This document shows positions 15,213-24,471 of a stretch of DNA of 64,000 bases, in pieces. The notes under the pieces are model-generated. The model was not told the DNA's origin and did no database searches. It worked only from the letters and a program-made list of their open reading frames with translations. The position numbers were made by a program, and so were the translations under genes. The stretch is from assembly GCA_958296125.1 (NCBI GenBank), contig OY282444.1:3505623-3569622 (forward strand), given 5' to 3'. Numbering within the stretch: position 1 is the stretch's first letter; each line of letters opens with the position of its first letter. The DNA is from an uncultured Poribacteria bacterium (GTDB taxonomy: Bacteria > Poribacteria > WGA-4E > PCPOR2b).

Positions 15213-18200
15213 TTACTTTAGGATCAGCATCTTACGGGTGGCGGAGAAGTCGCCGGCACTGAGGCTATAGAAATAAATGCCACTAGCAACCTGTTCCCCG
15301 AATTGGTTTCTGCCATCCCAGTAGATAGCTTTGCTTCTCGACTCATAAACCGCTGCGGCTTGATGGCCGAGGTCAAGGGTTCGCACCACTCGCCCGGTAG
15401 AATCGTAGAGGGTCAACGTAACATCGGCATCTTCTGCCAGACGATACGGAATCCACGTTTCTGGGTTGAACGGATTTGGATAGTTCCGAAGCAGTTCGGT
15501 CTCTGCCGGAATCTCATAAGCAACGAGATCTTCCACCTCAAGGATACCGCGCTTCACATCATCTGTTGTAACGATATGACGCACCGGCTTAACCCCAATC
15601 AACGGATCTGGTGAATCAACGGAAATCTCAATGACATCGCCAACTCGTGCGGCATGAGCGTCATTAAGGTCAACAAAGGTCATGTTGTATCCGCCCATCG
15701 CTGTTTCATCGGAGGTGATCCGACTGAGCGAGGCTTTTGTTGATAGGTTCTTCACCTTGACGCGGAAGCCTTCCCTTGCGAGGCCGGTGCCTTCGTTAAT
15801 AACAGCACCGTGAACATCAAGGACCGGGGTTTGACCGTCAACCTTGTATCCAGCGAGCGCAATAGGTGCAGCCCCCGCCAGCGTGTCGTTAGCCCACCCG
15901 TCTCCGGTGACCGTTGCAGAAGCATCAGCAGTCGCCGTTATGAGATATGCTGCGTCTCCCATGACAGGCCCGTCTCCGGGGTCCCCGGCTTGACTGATGG
16001 CTTGGAAGTTACCGTCGATTGAAACAATGATGTTTGCGACATTCCCACCGAACAGCGTTATGAGGTCGCTGATGTTGGTTACGCTTGCATCGTTGAGGGG
16101 CAGCCCGACAAGGTTCTGTCCCGCACTGAGGTTAATGGTGCCATCCTCCCAGGCATCGCCGGTGAAGGTGACCGTTGTGTCAGCGGTCATCGAAAGGACA
16201 ATCCCCAGGTCAGCGGTAATCGGCAAGGCCTCACTGCGGCTATTCCACGAACTGCCATCATAGGTAATAGCGAGCGTGGCGGCAGTGCCAATCATCTCAA
16301 GGAGATCTTCCACAGTGTCGAGACCTTCAACTTTAAGTGGCACGTGGAACAAGCTAACCCCTGCCGGTATCATTGAAGTGTATTCGATGCTATTTTGTAA
16401 CATAACCGTTGTAGAGGCCATGCCACTATTGCCGGCGGCATCCATCGCAGTTACTGTGATGGTTTGCATACCGTTCATCGCTTCGTTATCTGCACTGATG
16501 GTTACTTCAGCACTGTAAGCATTACCTGCAGCCATATCCGAAGGCATATCTGCAGCCATGTCTGAAGGCGCATCTGCAGCCATATCCGAAGGCGCATCTG
16601 CAGCCATGTCTGAAGGCGCATCTGCAGCCATATCCGAAGGCGTGTCTGCAGCCTCATCTGCCATGGGTGCCATGGTCGCCATAGTCAGTGCGACTGTCGT
16701 TTGCGTTGAATCCAGCATTGAGACATCCGCCATCACCGAAGCAATCGCTCCAGCATCTGTAACCGTAGCCGTAATCGTCACCATCTCCCCGTTTGAAACG
16801 GTGTCAGGTGATGCGGTTACTGTTACCGCCGGTGCCATCGTGTCAACGGTCAACATCCCCGCAGACAGGCTCGAACTGGTCTCCGTGAGCGTAACTGTGA
16901 CCTCATGGACTCCATCGTGCAGGTCCGCAACGGCTGTGTAGCTGCCGGTATAGGTGCCTTCAGGCCCCTCGGTCATTGATGCTCCAGTCACAATCGAACC
17001 GATCGAGAAGGTTAGCATCTGACTCGCGGTGCCGGTGGCGTTGATCGTTACGGTGTCCCCCACCGTCGCCATCGTTGTATCAATCGAAGCGGTTAGCAGG
17101 GTTACCATATTGGTGGTGACCGTTACTGCATGCGCTGCCGGTGTTAAGTTCGGCGCGCTCGCGGTAATCGTCGCTGCCCCAACGGTCGAATCCATGTAGT
17201 AGACCATCGCTGAAACATCACCTGTAGGAATAGTCACGGTGATGGCTTCGGTCCCCGCTCCCTCAGCGGTCTCAGCGAAGGTGCCGGCTGAGCTTGAGGT
17301 GAGGGTGACATCGACATCGGTTCCCAGCGCGGTCTCATTGCCATTAGCATCTTGCAGCCCAACCGTGATAGCCAGTGGCATCGCCCCGGCATCAGCGGAA
17401 ACAGCACCGGCGCTGCTCAACGAAAGCTGGCTCGGTGTGGAGTCTTGGACTCTAACCTGAACGTCGGCTACAATCGGCTCGCCATCAAACAGGATCTTGA
17501 ACGGCGTGACCTCACGGGCAGTCGGTGCGTCGGCATTCTCGTAGGTGAAGACAATCTCATCACCTGCTTCTACCTCAAGTCCACCCAACTTCACGCGGGC
17601 AACCATATCCCGGCCGACGGGGTCCAGTTTTTCCACACTTACCGTCGTTGAGGCACCTTGATGCCTGTGCACCACAGTGTAGGTTCCCTTGTCCTCCTCT
17701 GAAGCGGCAGCACTGTTGGGTGCTGTCCACGGAGCAGGAACTTGAACTCGGAACTCACGGGGCGCGTCAATGATACCGACAGCGGTGTAGGTAAACGTAA
17801 GATCTACCCCTGTGGCACCTGCTTGGACAATCTTCGGTGTAACGGTCCCTGAACCGGAGCCCGGTCTCGCCTCTCCAACATCAACGGTAAGCATTGTCGT
17901 CTCGCCGGAGACATTGACATACGAATCGGCTGCGTCACCACCGTGAACTGCAACGGCAAATGCAACACCGGTCCCTGCGGCAGGCTGCACATCACCTGTG
18001 TAGACAAACGTCACGGTCCCGTTGGCACTCAGATTAACGCCCTCAACGATGACCATTTGGCCGTCAAAGGTGGACGTAAACGCGGGTGTTACCGTTACCG
18101 TCTCCGCACTCGGCGCAGACCAACCAGCGGGGATGGCCAATCGAACCTTGCCCCCAATCATTTGACCCGCCGCGGTGTAGGTAACGGTCAGCTCGCGGCC

Positions 18201-21200
18201 GGTATCGCCGGTATGGAGCGACGCATCGCCATCGGTTACGGCAAGGACTGCTTTACCTTTCCCACTCGCTTGCGGATTGACTGTTATTGTCGGTTGCGTG
18301 CGTAGCGGTGCAAGGTTGCCACCTTCATGCCCCCGAATCGCAACCCGAAACGCATCGGTGCCCGTTGTAGCGGAGGCTACCGCACGCCCGGTGCCGGTCG
18401 CACCATAGGTGATTTTGATGGTATTAGTTTTGTCAAGCGAGAAGATAGGCACGTTCACAGAGAACTTATTATCATCTGTGGCGGAGCCAAGCCCAACGCC
18501 TTCCACTTCGGTATATCCCGGCTCGCCCACCTCTTCAACTTGTGGTTTACTCCAGCTCGATGGAACGGTAATTTTCAACTCTCCATCTTCGATGGTCTGG
18601 CTTGGGGTGTAGGTAAAGACTAATTGCACATCGTCCGCAGCTGCCCGAACCGTTGTCGTATCAACTGCCACGGTTCCGGTGCCGTCCAATGCACTGGTTA
18701 CTTTGACTTGTAAGACACCGGGCTTATCTTTATAAATCTTCCCTGTTTTGTCAGGGTTTCTTATCTTCTCCCGGTCCTTGTGCTCCAACTCACTGGTAAT
18801 GCGGGCGAAAACGCCGTCCCCATCCCCATCGGTTTGAATCGTGAAGTCGGCGGTCCCAACAACGTCCTGAACCTCTGCACCAACATCGGCACCGGTCCCA
18901 CCGCCGTAGATAAATCGGAAACTCCCACCTTTGGCGAGCTTATCGATCGTTGCGATCACGAGGCTGTTGGTGATTTCCAATGAGGAGACCCCCGAACCGC
19001 GCGTCGTCACATAATTCCGCTTTTGAGGGTCATTCTGCAGCGAACCCCAACCCGATGGAAGCTCGAGGCTTACCGCGCCCCCGTCCATCGTGCCTGCCGC
19101 TGTGAACGTTACCTCTAGCGCCCGATGACTACTGCCCGCCTCTATTGAGGTCGGCGATAGCACCGCAGTCCCCTTACCATCGCTGATATTGCTCAGCGTA
19201 ACCGTAACTGTCCCGGCCGTCCGGGTGCTCGCACCTGAAGAGGTTCTAAATGTGCCGGTCACTTCGACATCAGCGGCGACATGATGTAACACCGCTGCCT
19301 TGCCATCATCAGCTGTGCTACCATACGTAATCGTGACGTACTCACCGACATTCAGCTGCCCAACCGCAACGGTGATCGTCCGACCGGAGACCGTGATCTC
19401 ATCGGCACCAATAGCACCGACTCCCCCGCTCTTTTTCGCTTGGCCATCGACTGCTATCCGGCCCACTACCCCTTTCGTCTTCGTCGGCGCACTGCCCAAC
19501 GCGGACGGGATGGTCAATCGAACCAAGCCACCCCTTATCGGGGTCGCCTCCGCTGTAAACCTGAAATTGATGGTGGCATCACTGCCGGCATCGAACGTGC
19601 TGGTGCCATCGATTGCAAAGTTTATCGCATCCCCCGATGTCTTCACAACGGAGAGGATCGGTTTCTCATTCACATCTGTGGTGGTCGGATCGTCCTGAAT
19701 TGCATCTGTTGAACCTCCAACCGTCACCCCCCAGCCATACTCGCCCGCATCGGCTACGATGTTGACCCGGCGGATTCTCGCCGTTAGCGTTTTCCCTTTC
19801 TTAAGGCTGATACTTGTCCAAGTTATCGTCGTATTAGTTACCCCGAAACTATCAGACTCCGAACCTGTAACATACCCGTAGGCAGCAGAGTTATCATCCT
19901 GGAGTATCTGATCGGCATCGGCATCTATGACAATCCCATCCGGAGTAATCACGATCGTTGTGTCCGTCAGGTCGGTATACGCGGTATACGTTACGGTGAT
20001 ATCCCGACGCTGCGAACCCGCCTCCACCGAAGTCGGCGACAGATCCACCTTACCAGAACCGTCAATATCGACCCACTGACCACCAGTCACCTTCATAGCA
20101 ACAGCGTCGTCAGCATCGGCAGTTGTGGTGACCTCATCATCTGCATTTACGACGATACCGCGCTGGACAATGGTCTTCGCGGTGATATTCGGTGGACGGA
20201 ATGGATCAGTCCCAGCTCCAGCCCCAATCGCGGCAGTGCGAGTATAGGATACGATAATTTGCTGACCTATACTAAGCGTGGTAATCGGGATCGTTAGCTT
20301 CATGGGTGTCCCAGGATTGTCGGCATCGACGAAAGCCATACCAGCCGCTTCCACCGCGGTGCCAACTGCTCCCCCGCCCCTGGTGCTCACAGTAAAATCA
20401 GCAGCCGTGAAGGTGTCCTGTGGCCCTAAATGGGCCGTTCCTACTCCTGCGGGGCCAAAGAATAACTCTAGCTGACCCCCATCCATCGGGCCAGGTGCTG
20501 TAAAAGTGAGCGTGAATCGGGTATTTGTCTCGCCCGGGAATACCCGAGCCGGTGTAATTTTAAGCTCTCTTGTGAGGGGGTCACGGTTAGGATCGGTAGT
20601 AAGCGGACCATTTCCTATGATATTGCCAACCCTGACTTCAGGTAGAAACGATAATAGACCCAGAACATCGTTCCTTGTCGTCTCACTGCATTGGAATTTA
20701 TAGCTGGCATACTTGACATTATCAACCCGGTTAACAGTAGCGTCGTCCGGATCGTCATCACGCAGACGATCATCCGTTGCAGTGAGCATCCTCGGGATAG
20801 GGGCAGTGACATCACCCAATCGAATGATGAGGGTTCTATCAGAAGCCCGCTGGGAACCCCAATCTGAACCGAAGGTGACGGTTATCCGCTGGTCCGCTAT
20901 GAAGTCTACATTTGTCAGGTTGTTATTATCTGCGAGGTTAGAGCCTGAGGTGACAGTGCCCTCTCCATTCGTTGCGTATACCAGTGTAGGTGCAGCAGTA
21001 CCCGCTTGGACTGAGACTTCTAGGAACTTGTTAGAAACCTTCCAACCCGGTGGTATCGCAACCCGAAAGCGACCGCCAACTAGGTTTTCAGCCATTGGCA
21101 GGTAGGAAAATTCCAGAACATTGCGAACACTACCCGCAGCAAGAGGGGGAGGAAGAGCATCATCATTATCAAGAGCAGCCATTGGAGCAAGAGTCTTAAT

Positions 21201-21923
21201 AGCGAGAGCTACACTATCATCGACAAGCATCGGGGGGACCGTGGTAGCCACGCCGGCAGTAGGGCGGTGCCCCCATTTTACCTTTACAGGTTCTTGTAAT
21301 CCTCTGAGGGTTAAAGTATAGGCCCCGCCGTCCAAGGCAGTCCAAGTGGATCCTTCTAGGGACTTGGAAGTGAGTGCATAGCTAGTTGTCCCGGTAGGGC
21401 TAGGGAAAACTGCCTTAAAGATTATGTAATATGCACCAAATTCCAGAGAATCGGCTAGAGCTGAGGCAGCCTCTGCTTTGATCACACCATCCGAGTCTTG
21501 TGTTAGATTCGGAAGTGGTGTACCCCCTGTGATAGTCCCCCCCAGGGCAGTGTCAGCCGGCAGGGAAAGGGCACCCTCGGTCGCGCTCGAGAAGATATAG
21601 CCATTTATTCCCGTTGCTGTGCCAGCCGGATCCACTATCTCGATACCGTTTGGGATAGTAACCTCGAACCCATCATTGCCATCAGCACCGGCTGCCCACG
21701 TCATCTTAGCGGCCACCGTGTAAGTGCGACCGGCACCACTTCGCTCCACCACAGCCTTAGGGACGACCGAGCCATCAGCTGAAAAATAGTGGAACGTCGC
21801 TACATTAGCCCCTGGAGCAGGCGCGGCCTCGTCAATGAAAAAGCCCGCAACCAGCATCAAGCTGATAATTGAAAATATGCTTAACTTCTGAAGGTTTAAC
21901 CCTTCTTGTTGTTTAAACATCAT
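15213..21923 (-). CDS. Giant repetitive secreted protein with T9SS-type C-terminal sorting domain
   Basis: About 2,236 residues. ATG codons at 21923 and 21920 both follow GAGAGG; the choice is open. A signal peptide (SIISLMLVAGFF) leads into at least seven modules of about 150 residues, coded at roughly 450-base intervals between 20.5 and 17.7 kb. Their shared pattern is SPTSxEAG, then TVTYTA, GG and IPxGW. Ig-like regions follow (TASIDTTMATVGDTVTINAT; APAVTVTASPDTVSNGEMVT), then an 8-residue tandem repeat (PSDMAADA). A domain with GQNLVGLPLND and a carboxypeptidase-regulatory-like segment precede the last 90 residues. These carry NYPNPFNPETWIPYRLAED and ASGIYFYSL, ending in RKMLILK. The tail is the T9SS type-A/FlgD-like sorting form. 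It is probably an exported adhesin or cell-surface scaffold. Confidence 0.88.
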   Translation of the reverse strand: MMFKQQEGLNLQKLSIFSIISLMLVAGFFIDEAAPAPGANVATFHYFSADGSVVPKAVVERSGAGRTYTVAAKMTWAAGADGNDGFEVTIPNGIEIVDPAGTATGINGYIFSSATEGALSLPADTALGGTITGGTPLPNLTQDSDGVIKAEAASALADSLEFGAYYIIFKAVFPSPTGTTSYALTSKSLEGSTWTALDGGAYTLTLRGLQEPVKVKWGHRPTAGVATTVPPMLVDDSVALAIKTLAPMAALDNDDALPPPLAAGSVRNVLEFSYLPMAENLVGGRFRVAIPPGWKVSNKFLEVSVQAGTAAPTLVYATNGEGTVTSGSNLADNNNLTNVDFIADQRITVTFGSDWGSQRASDRTLIIRLGDVTAPIPRMLTATDDRLRDDDPDDATVNRVDNVKYASYKFQCSETTRNDVLGLLSFLPEVRVGNIIGNGPLTTDPNRDPLTRELKITPARVFPGETNTRFTLTFTAPGPMDGGQLELFFGPAGVGTAHLGPQDTFTAADFTVSTRGGGAVGTAVEAAGMAFVDADNPGTPMKLTIPITTLSIGQQIIVSYTRTAAIGAGAGTDPFRPPNITAKTIVQRGIVVNADDEVTTTADADDAVAMKVTGGQWVDIDGSGKVDLSPTSVEAGSQRRDITVTYTAYTDLTDTTIVITPDGIVIDADADQILQDDNSAAYGYVTGSESDSFGVTNTTITWTSISLKKGKTLTARIRRVNIVADAGEYGWGVTVGGSTDAIQDDPTTTDVNEKPILSVVKTSGDAINFAIDGTSTFDAGSDATINFRFTAEATPIRGGLVRLTIPSALGSAPTKTKGVVGRIAVDGQAKKSGGVGAIGADEITVSGRTITVAVGQLNVGEYVTITYGSTADDGKAAVLHHVAADVEVTGTFRTSSGASTRTAGTVTVTLSNISDGKGTAVLSPTSIEAGSSHRALEVTFTAAGTMDGGAVSLELPSGWGSLQNDPQKRNYVTTRGSGVSSLEITNSLVIATIDKLAKGGSFRFIYGGGTGADVGAEVQDVVGTADFTIQTDGDGDGVFARITSELEHKDREKIRNPDKTGKIYKDKPGVLQVKVTSALDGTGTVAVDTTTVRAAADDVQLVFTYTPSQTIEDGELKITVPSSWSKPQVEEVGEPGYTEVEGVGLGSATDDNKFSVNVPIFSLDKTNTIKITYGATGTGRAVASATTGTDAFRVAIRGHEGGNLAPLRTQPTITVNPQASGKGKAVLAVTDGDASLHTGDTGRELTVTYTAAGQMIGGKVRLAIPAGWSAPSAETVTVTPAFTSTFDGQMVIVEGVNLSANGTVTFVYTGDVQPAAGTGVAFAVAVHGGDAADSYVNVSGETTMLTVDVGEARPGSGSGTVTPKIVQAGATGVDLTFTYTAVGIIDAPREFRVQVPAPWTAPNSAAASEEDKGTYTVVHRHQGASTTVSVEKLDPVGRDMVARVKLGGLEVEAGDEIVFTYENADAPTAREVTPFKILFDGEPIVADVQVRVQDSTPSQLSLSSAGAVSADAGAMPLAITVGLQDANGNETALGTDVDVTLTSSSAGTFAETAEGAGTEAITVTIPTGDVSAMVYYMDSTVGAATITASAPNLTPAAHAVTVTTNMVTLLTASIDTTMATVGDTVTINATGTASQMLTFSIGSIVTGASMTEGPEGTYTGSYTAVADLHDGVHEVTVTLTETSSSLSAGMLTVDTMAPAVTVTASPDTVSNGEMVTITATVTDAGAIASVMADVSMLDSTQTTVALTMATMAPMADEAADTPSDMAADAPSDMAADAPSDMAADAPSDMAADMPSDMAAGNAYSAEVTISADNEAMNGMQTITVTAMDAAGNSGMASTTVMLQNSIEYTSMIPAGVSLFHVPLKVEGLDTVEDLLEMIGTAATLAITYDGSSWNSRSEALPITADLGIVLSMTADTTVTFTGDAWEDGTINLSAGQNLVGLPLNDASVTNISDLITLFGGNVANIIVSIDGNFQAISQAGDPGDGPVMGDAAYLITATADASATVTGDGWANDTLAGAAPIALAGYKVDGQTPVLDVHGAVINEGTGLAREGFRVKVKNLSTKASLSRITSDETAMGGYNMTFVDLNDAHAARVGDVIEISVDSPDPLIGVKPVRHIVTTDDVKRGILEVEDLVAYEIPAETELLRNYPNPFNPETWIPYRLAEDADVTLTLYDSTGRVVRTLDLGHQAAAVYESRSKAIYWDGRNQFGEQVASGIYFYSLSAGDFSATRKMLILK
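16528..16647. repeat. 24-base tandem repeat, five copies, inside the giant gene
   Basis: In-frame units of GCAGCCAT[A/G]TC[C/T]GAAGG plus GCATCT encode PSDMAADA on the minus strand. The two third-base variants alternate from unit to unit, implying that a 48-base pair of units was duplicated. The copy number is likely to vary between strains. Confidence 0.85.
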
Positions 21924-22005
21924 CAAACCTCTCTTTTCATGTTATTTGTGTGAAATATTAATTTTAGAACAAGGCAATTCCCAAAAACAGCAGAATTGCA
22001 CTTTA

Positions 22006-22043
22006 TTGACATACTCCCAAACCTAAAGGATTGGGATTCTTAT
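22006..22043 (-). repeat. IS200/IS605-type terminal hairpin, second copy
   Basis: TTGACATACTCCCAAACC, a CTAAAG loop, then GGATTGGGATTCTTATCC. The flanks match the copy at 1410-1450 while the stem has changed on both arms, preserving pairing (CCCAA/TTGGG in place of CCCGCC/GGTGGGG). Confidence 0.6.
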
Positions 22044-22428
22044 CCCCATCCGATAAGCGTGGAATTGCATGGGACGATGCCCCGCCCCGTTGGCTGCCCT
22101 GCCCGTCCAAGCAAGAGTATCCCATCCCTGGTCTGTCCGTGCCGAGACCCCCGCGAACGGGGCAGGCAGGCAGAACGGACCACTCTGGCAAGTGGTTTCT
22201 TACAAGGACTCGTTGGTTATCCAGATAGAATGGCTGGGGCTACCTCGGTGTCTACGAAGCCGATGGACTCAACCACCGCCAGCCTGCCCGGTCTCGACAC
22301 GGACTCCCGTTCGCGGGGCAAGCACCTATCTGGGGAAAAGGCTTTGACTTTCAAAATCGTTATTAACGGATATTGTAATATATTTCGACAATAGTCTCAA
22401 CAAAAAAACGCTAAAGCGAAACTTATAT

Positions 22429-22466
22429 CCCAAGTATACCTAGTCTCGGAACGGACAATACTTGGG
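22429..22466. repeat. CCCAAGTAT hairpin of the dispersed palindrome family
   Basis: CCCAAGTAT and ATACTTGGG pair perfectly around ACCTAGTCTCGGAACGGACA. The loop carries the CTCGGAACGGACA half of the larger palindromes. It follows CGCTAAAGCGAAA, matching the motif at 4397-4409. Confidence 0.65.
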
Positions 22467-22566
22467 TTTTACAGGATAAAGCCTCTATCCTATAATACAT
22501 AATACAACCGATCGGAAGATATGTCAAGCTGTTTCGATCGATTATTTTTCGTGGGAGGCTATATCT

Positions 22567-22661
22567 GTGGGAAGAATCTCCCATTGTGGGAGGGATTTCC
22601 CATTGTAGGAAGAATTTCCCGTTGTGGGAGGGATTTCCCATTGTGGGAGGGATTTCCTAAT
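22567..22661. repeat. 19-base tandem repeat, five units
   Basis: Units of GTGGGAGGGATTTCCCATT, two of them diverged (GTGGGAAGAATCTCCCATT, GTAGGAAGAATTTCCCGTT). Further single units occur at about 22795-22806 and 23024-23090. There are no spacers. Confidence 0.85.
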
Positions 22662-22826
22662 CCCGAATTTCTACCAATCCCAATCCCGAACCCCCACTAA
22701 AGGCATCAACTGCAAAAATAAACCGCTTGTCAAATAAACGCTTGTCAGATCACAATGGTTTCCAAAAATTAGAGGAATCATGGTCGGGATTAGGAAATCC
22801 CTCCCACATTTAGCTAAGCCGCTCCC

Positions 22827-22921
22827 TCTCCCCCCCCGCCCCGATAGATCGGGATGAAGACACCTGCGAGCCACTCCCTCTCCCCCCCGCTTGCGGGGGG
22901 GATTAAGGGGGGGTTCTTGCA
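22827..22921. repeat. C/G-rich hairpin block
   Basis: Contains CCCGATAGATCGGGAT and then CCCCCCGCTTGCGGGGGGGA before TTAAGGGGGGGTTCTTGCA. It belongs to the same class as the blocks at 14950-15090 and 25738-25895. Confidence 0.7.
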
Positions 22922-23121
22922 TTCCGCAGCAGAGAAACTGGGTTCGGATCAGTTTATCCTTGACAAATTAGCCCCCCATTTGCAAAAATACTACCCCAAG
23001 CTATTTCGATCGATTATTTTCCGTGGGAGGGATTTCCTAATCCCGACCACCCACTACCTGTAGGAGGGATTTCCCAATCCCGACCTTAATCCCTCCCACC
23101 TACATAGAGGTCAATCTAAAG

Positions 23122-24471
23122 ATGCAAAAAGACAATCACCCCACCTACCTCATCAAAATCGCCACCGTTTGGGGGGCAGCCATCCTCCTAATTTTAGGGA
23201 TCGGCGCATTGCGAAAGACACCTCCGGACCCCGATACCGATTCCCTGCCTGCCTCCGTGCTTTCCAGATTCATTAGCAAGCCACCCCCCGACCGTCCCAA
23301 TCCCGCGTCCAAAAAACGGGATTACCTTAAAAAATCAGATTGGCCCGAAGGCTTGCGAATCTACCGGGATTGGTGGACAGAGCGGGATGCAGCGGTTTAC
23401 ATCGCTGAAATGAGTCGCGACGCTAAAGAGCTTCGGTTTGGCGTTGAACTTGCTAACACCCGTCTCTTGGGTCGAGAGACCATCGCGAGTATGGCGAGGC
23501 GGCTCGCACAACAAGATATTCCAGTGTTGGCGGGTGTCAATGGGAGTTTTGGCCTCCGTGGAGATCGGATTGGGCGTGGGGGGGTCATCTTTAACCTCCA
23601 TATCCAAGATTGGGAATTGGTCAGTATCCCACCCCGCCGCGATTGGTGGGGATTCCCGCCCCCGTCCCCGTGGGGTGAAACCAGTTTCGGGGTAACAACC
23701 GATGGTGAATTTTTACTCGATGCCGTCCAATTAAACGGGGTTATCCACATCAATGGAGCATCGATCGAAGTCGATTGTATCAATCAGATTCGTGAGGTCG
23801 GATGTGCTGCTGTGCTTTACACCCCCCGATTTGGGGAGCAGACCCTGACACGCAGGAGCTACGAAGTGATCCTCAAGCAACTGGAACAGCCACTGACAGG
23901 CAGGTATCGGAGCCGTTTCAAGATTGATCGGGTGAATCGACGGGGCAATAGCACGATTCCCCCGGACGGAGTTGTGTTGGCACTCGATTATGATTTGGCG
24001 CACACATGGGATGCCACATTCAGAGCGGGTGAGACAGGGTCACTCGAGATCGCGCTTTCACCCCCCGAATGGCAGCGAGCCCCCGATGGCATTGGTGGGA
24101 ATATTCGGCTCTTACGGGATGGAAAAATCGAACCGGAGCTGGTGGAATTTCACCAGTCGGGCGGTAGATCCAATTATCGCCACCGCAACGGGGCGCGACG
24201 GAACCCGCGGAGCGCATTGGGATTTAACGATGATAAACTGTTCCTGATTGCGGTGGACGGCCGTCAGCGCGGATATAGCCTCGGAATGACATTTTATGAG
24301 ATGGCTGGTTTTTTGCGCGATCTCGGCGCGAAACATGCCATAAACTTTGATGGCGGGAGTTCCTCCGCGCTGTGGGGGCTTGGCGGTATTGTGAATCGTC
24401 CCTCGCGCGGCTACGAACGGTCGGTTTTCAATGTAGCGATGATTACGACTCAGAGGAAGGTGAAAAAATGA
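23122..24471 (+). CDS. Phosphodiester glycosidase family protein (NAGPA domain), membrane-anchored
   Basis: 449 residues. An N-terminal hydrophobic segment (residues 11-27) is followed by a proline-rich linker. The catalytic region resembles the domain of N-acetylglucosamine-1-phosphodiester alpha-N-acetylglucosaminidase: AGVNGSFGLRGDRIGRG (about 137-153), NPRSALGFNDDKLFLIAVDG (about 356-375) and INFDGGSSSALWG (about 408-420). NAGPA proteins hydrolyse sugar-phosphate diesters; related bacterial proteins act on exopolysaccharide. The catalytic core looks complete. The stop overlaps the sulfatase-maturase start (ATGA), so the two are one transcript and probably act on the same extracytoplasmic glycan. 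Confidence 0.85.
   Translation: MQKDNHPTYLIKIATVWGAAILLILGIGALRKTPPDPDTDSLPASVLSRFISKPPPDRPNPASKKRDYLKKSDWPEGLRIYRDWWTERDAAVYIAEMSRDAKELRFGVELANTRLLGRETIASMARRLAQQDIPVLAGVNGSFGLRGDRIGRGGVIFNLHIQDWELVSIPPRRDWWGFPPPSPWGETSFGVTTDGEFLLDAVQLNGVIHINGASIEVDCINQIREVGCAAVLYTPRFGEQTLTRRSYEVILKQLEQPLTGRYRSRFKIDRVNRRGNSTIPPDGVVLALDYDLAHTWDATFRAGETGSLEIALSPPEWQRAPDGIGGNIRLLRDGKIEPELVEFHQSGGRSNYRHRNGARRNPRSALGFNDDKLFLIAVDGRQRGYSLGMTFYEMAGFLRDLGAKHAINFDGGSSSALWGLGGIVNRPSRGYERSVFNVAMITTQRKVKK

Larger units (their letters stand above)
21924..23121. other. 1.2-kb gene-free repeat island
   Basis: Between the giant gene and the phosphodiester glycosidase gene. No open frame has a convincing start and similarity. 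It contains an IS200/IS605-like end (22006-22043), copies of the CGTTCGCGGGG palindrome (22139-22182 and 22285-22321), a CCCAAGTAT hairpin (22429-22466), a 19-base tandem array (22567-22661), a duplicated 33-base segment (22525-22557 and 22998-23031) and a C/G-rich hairpin block (22827-22921). Confidence 0.75.

Noticed and set aside
14890-15270. 126-codon plus-strand frame
   Set aside because: It reads through C/G-rich hairpin repeats and the terminator, giving a proline/glycine repeat peptide typical of spurious frames.
16558-16941. Open frame on the plus strand rich in SEGASAA repeats
   Set aside because: It is the reverse-strand reading of the PSDMAADA array and neighbouring Ig-like part of the giant gene; it has no ribosome-binding site.
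21996-22394. Several overlapping open frames in the repeat island
   Set aside because: They encode only translated palindromic repeats, on both strands and with no ribosome-binding site.
22567-22661. Possible CRISPR array
   Set aside because: The 19-base units abut one another with no spacers, and no cas gene is present.
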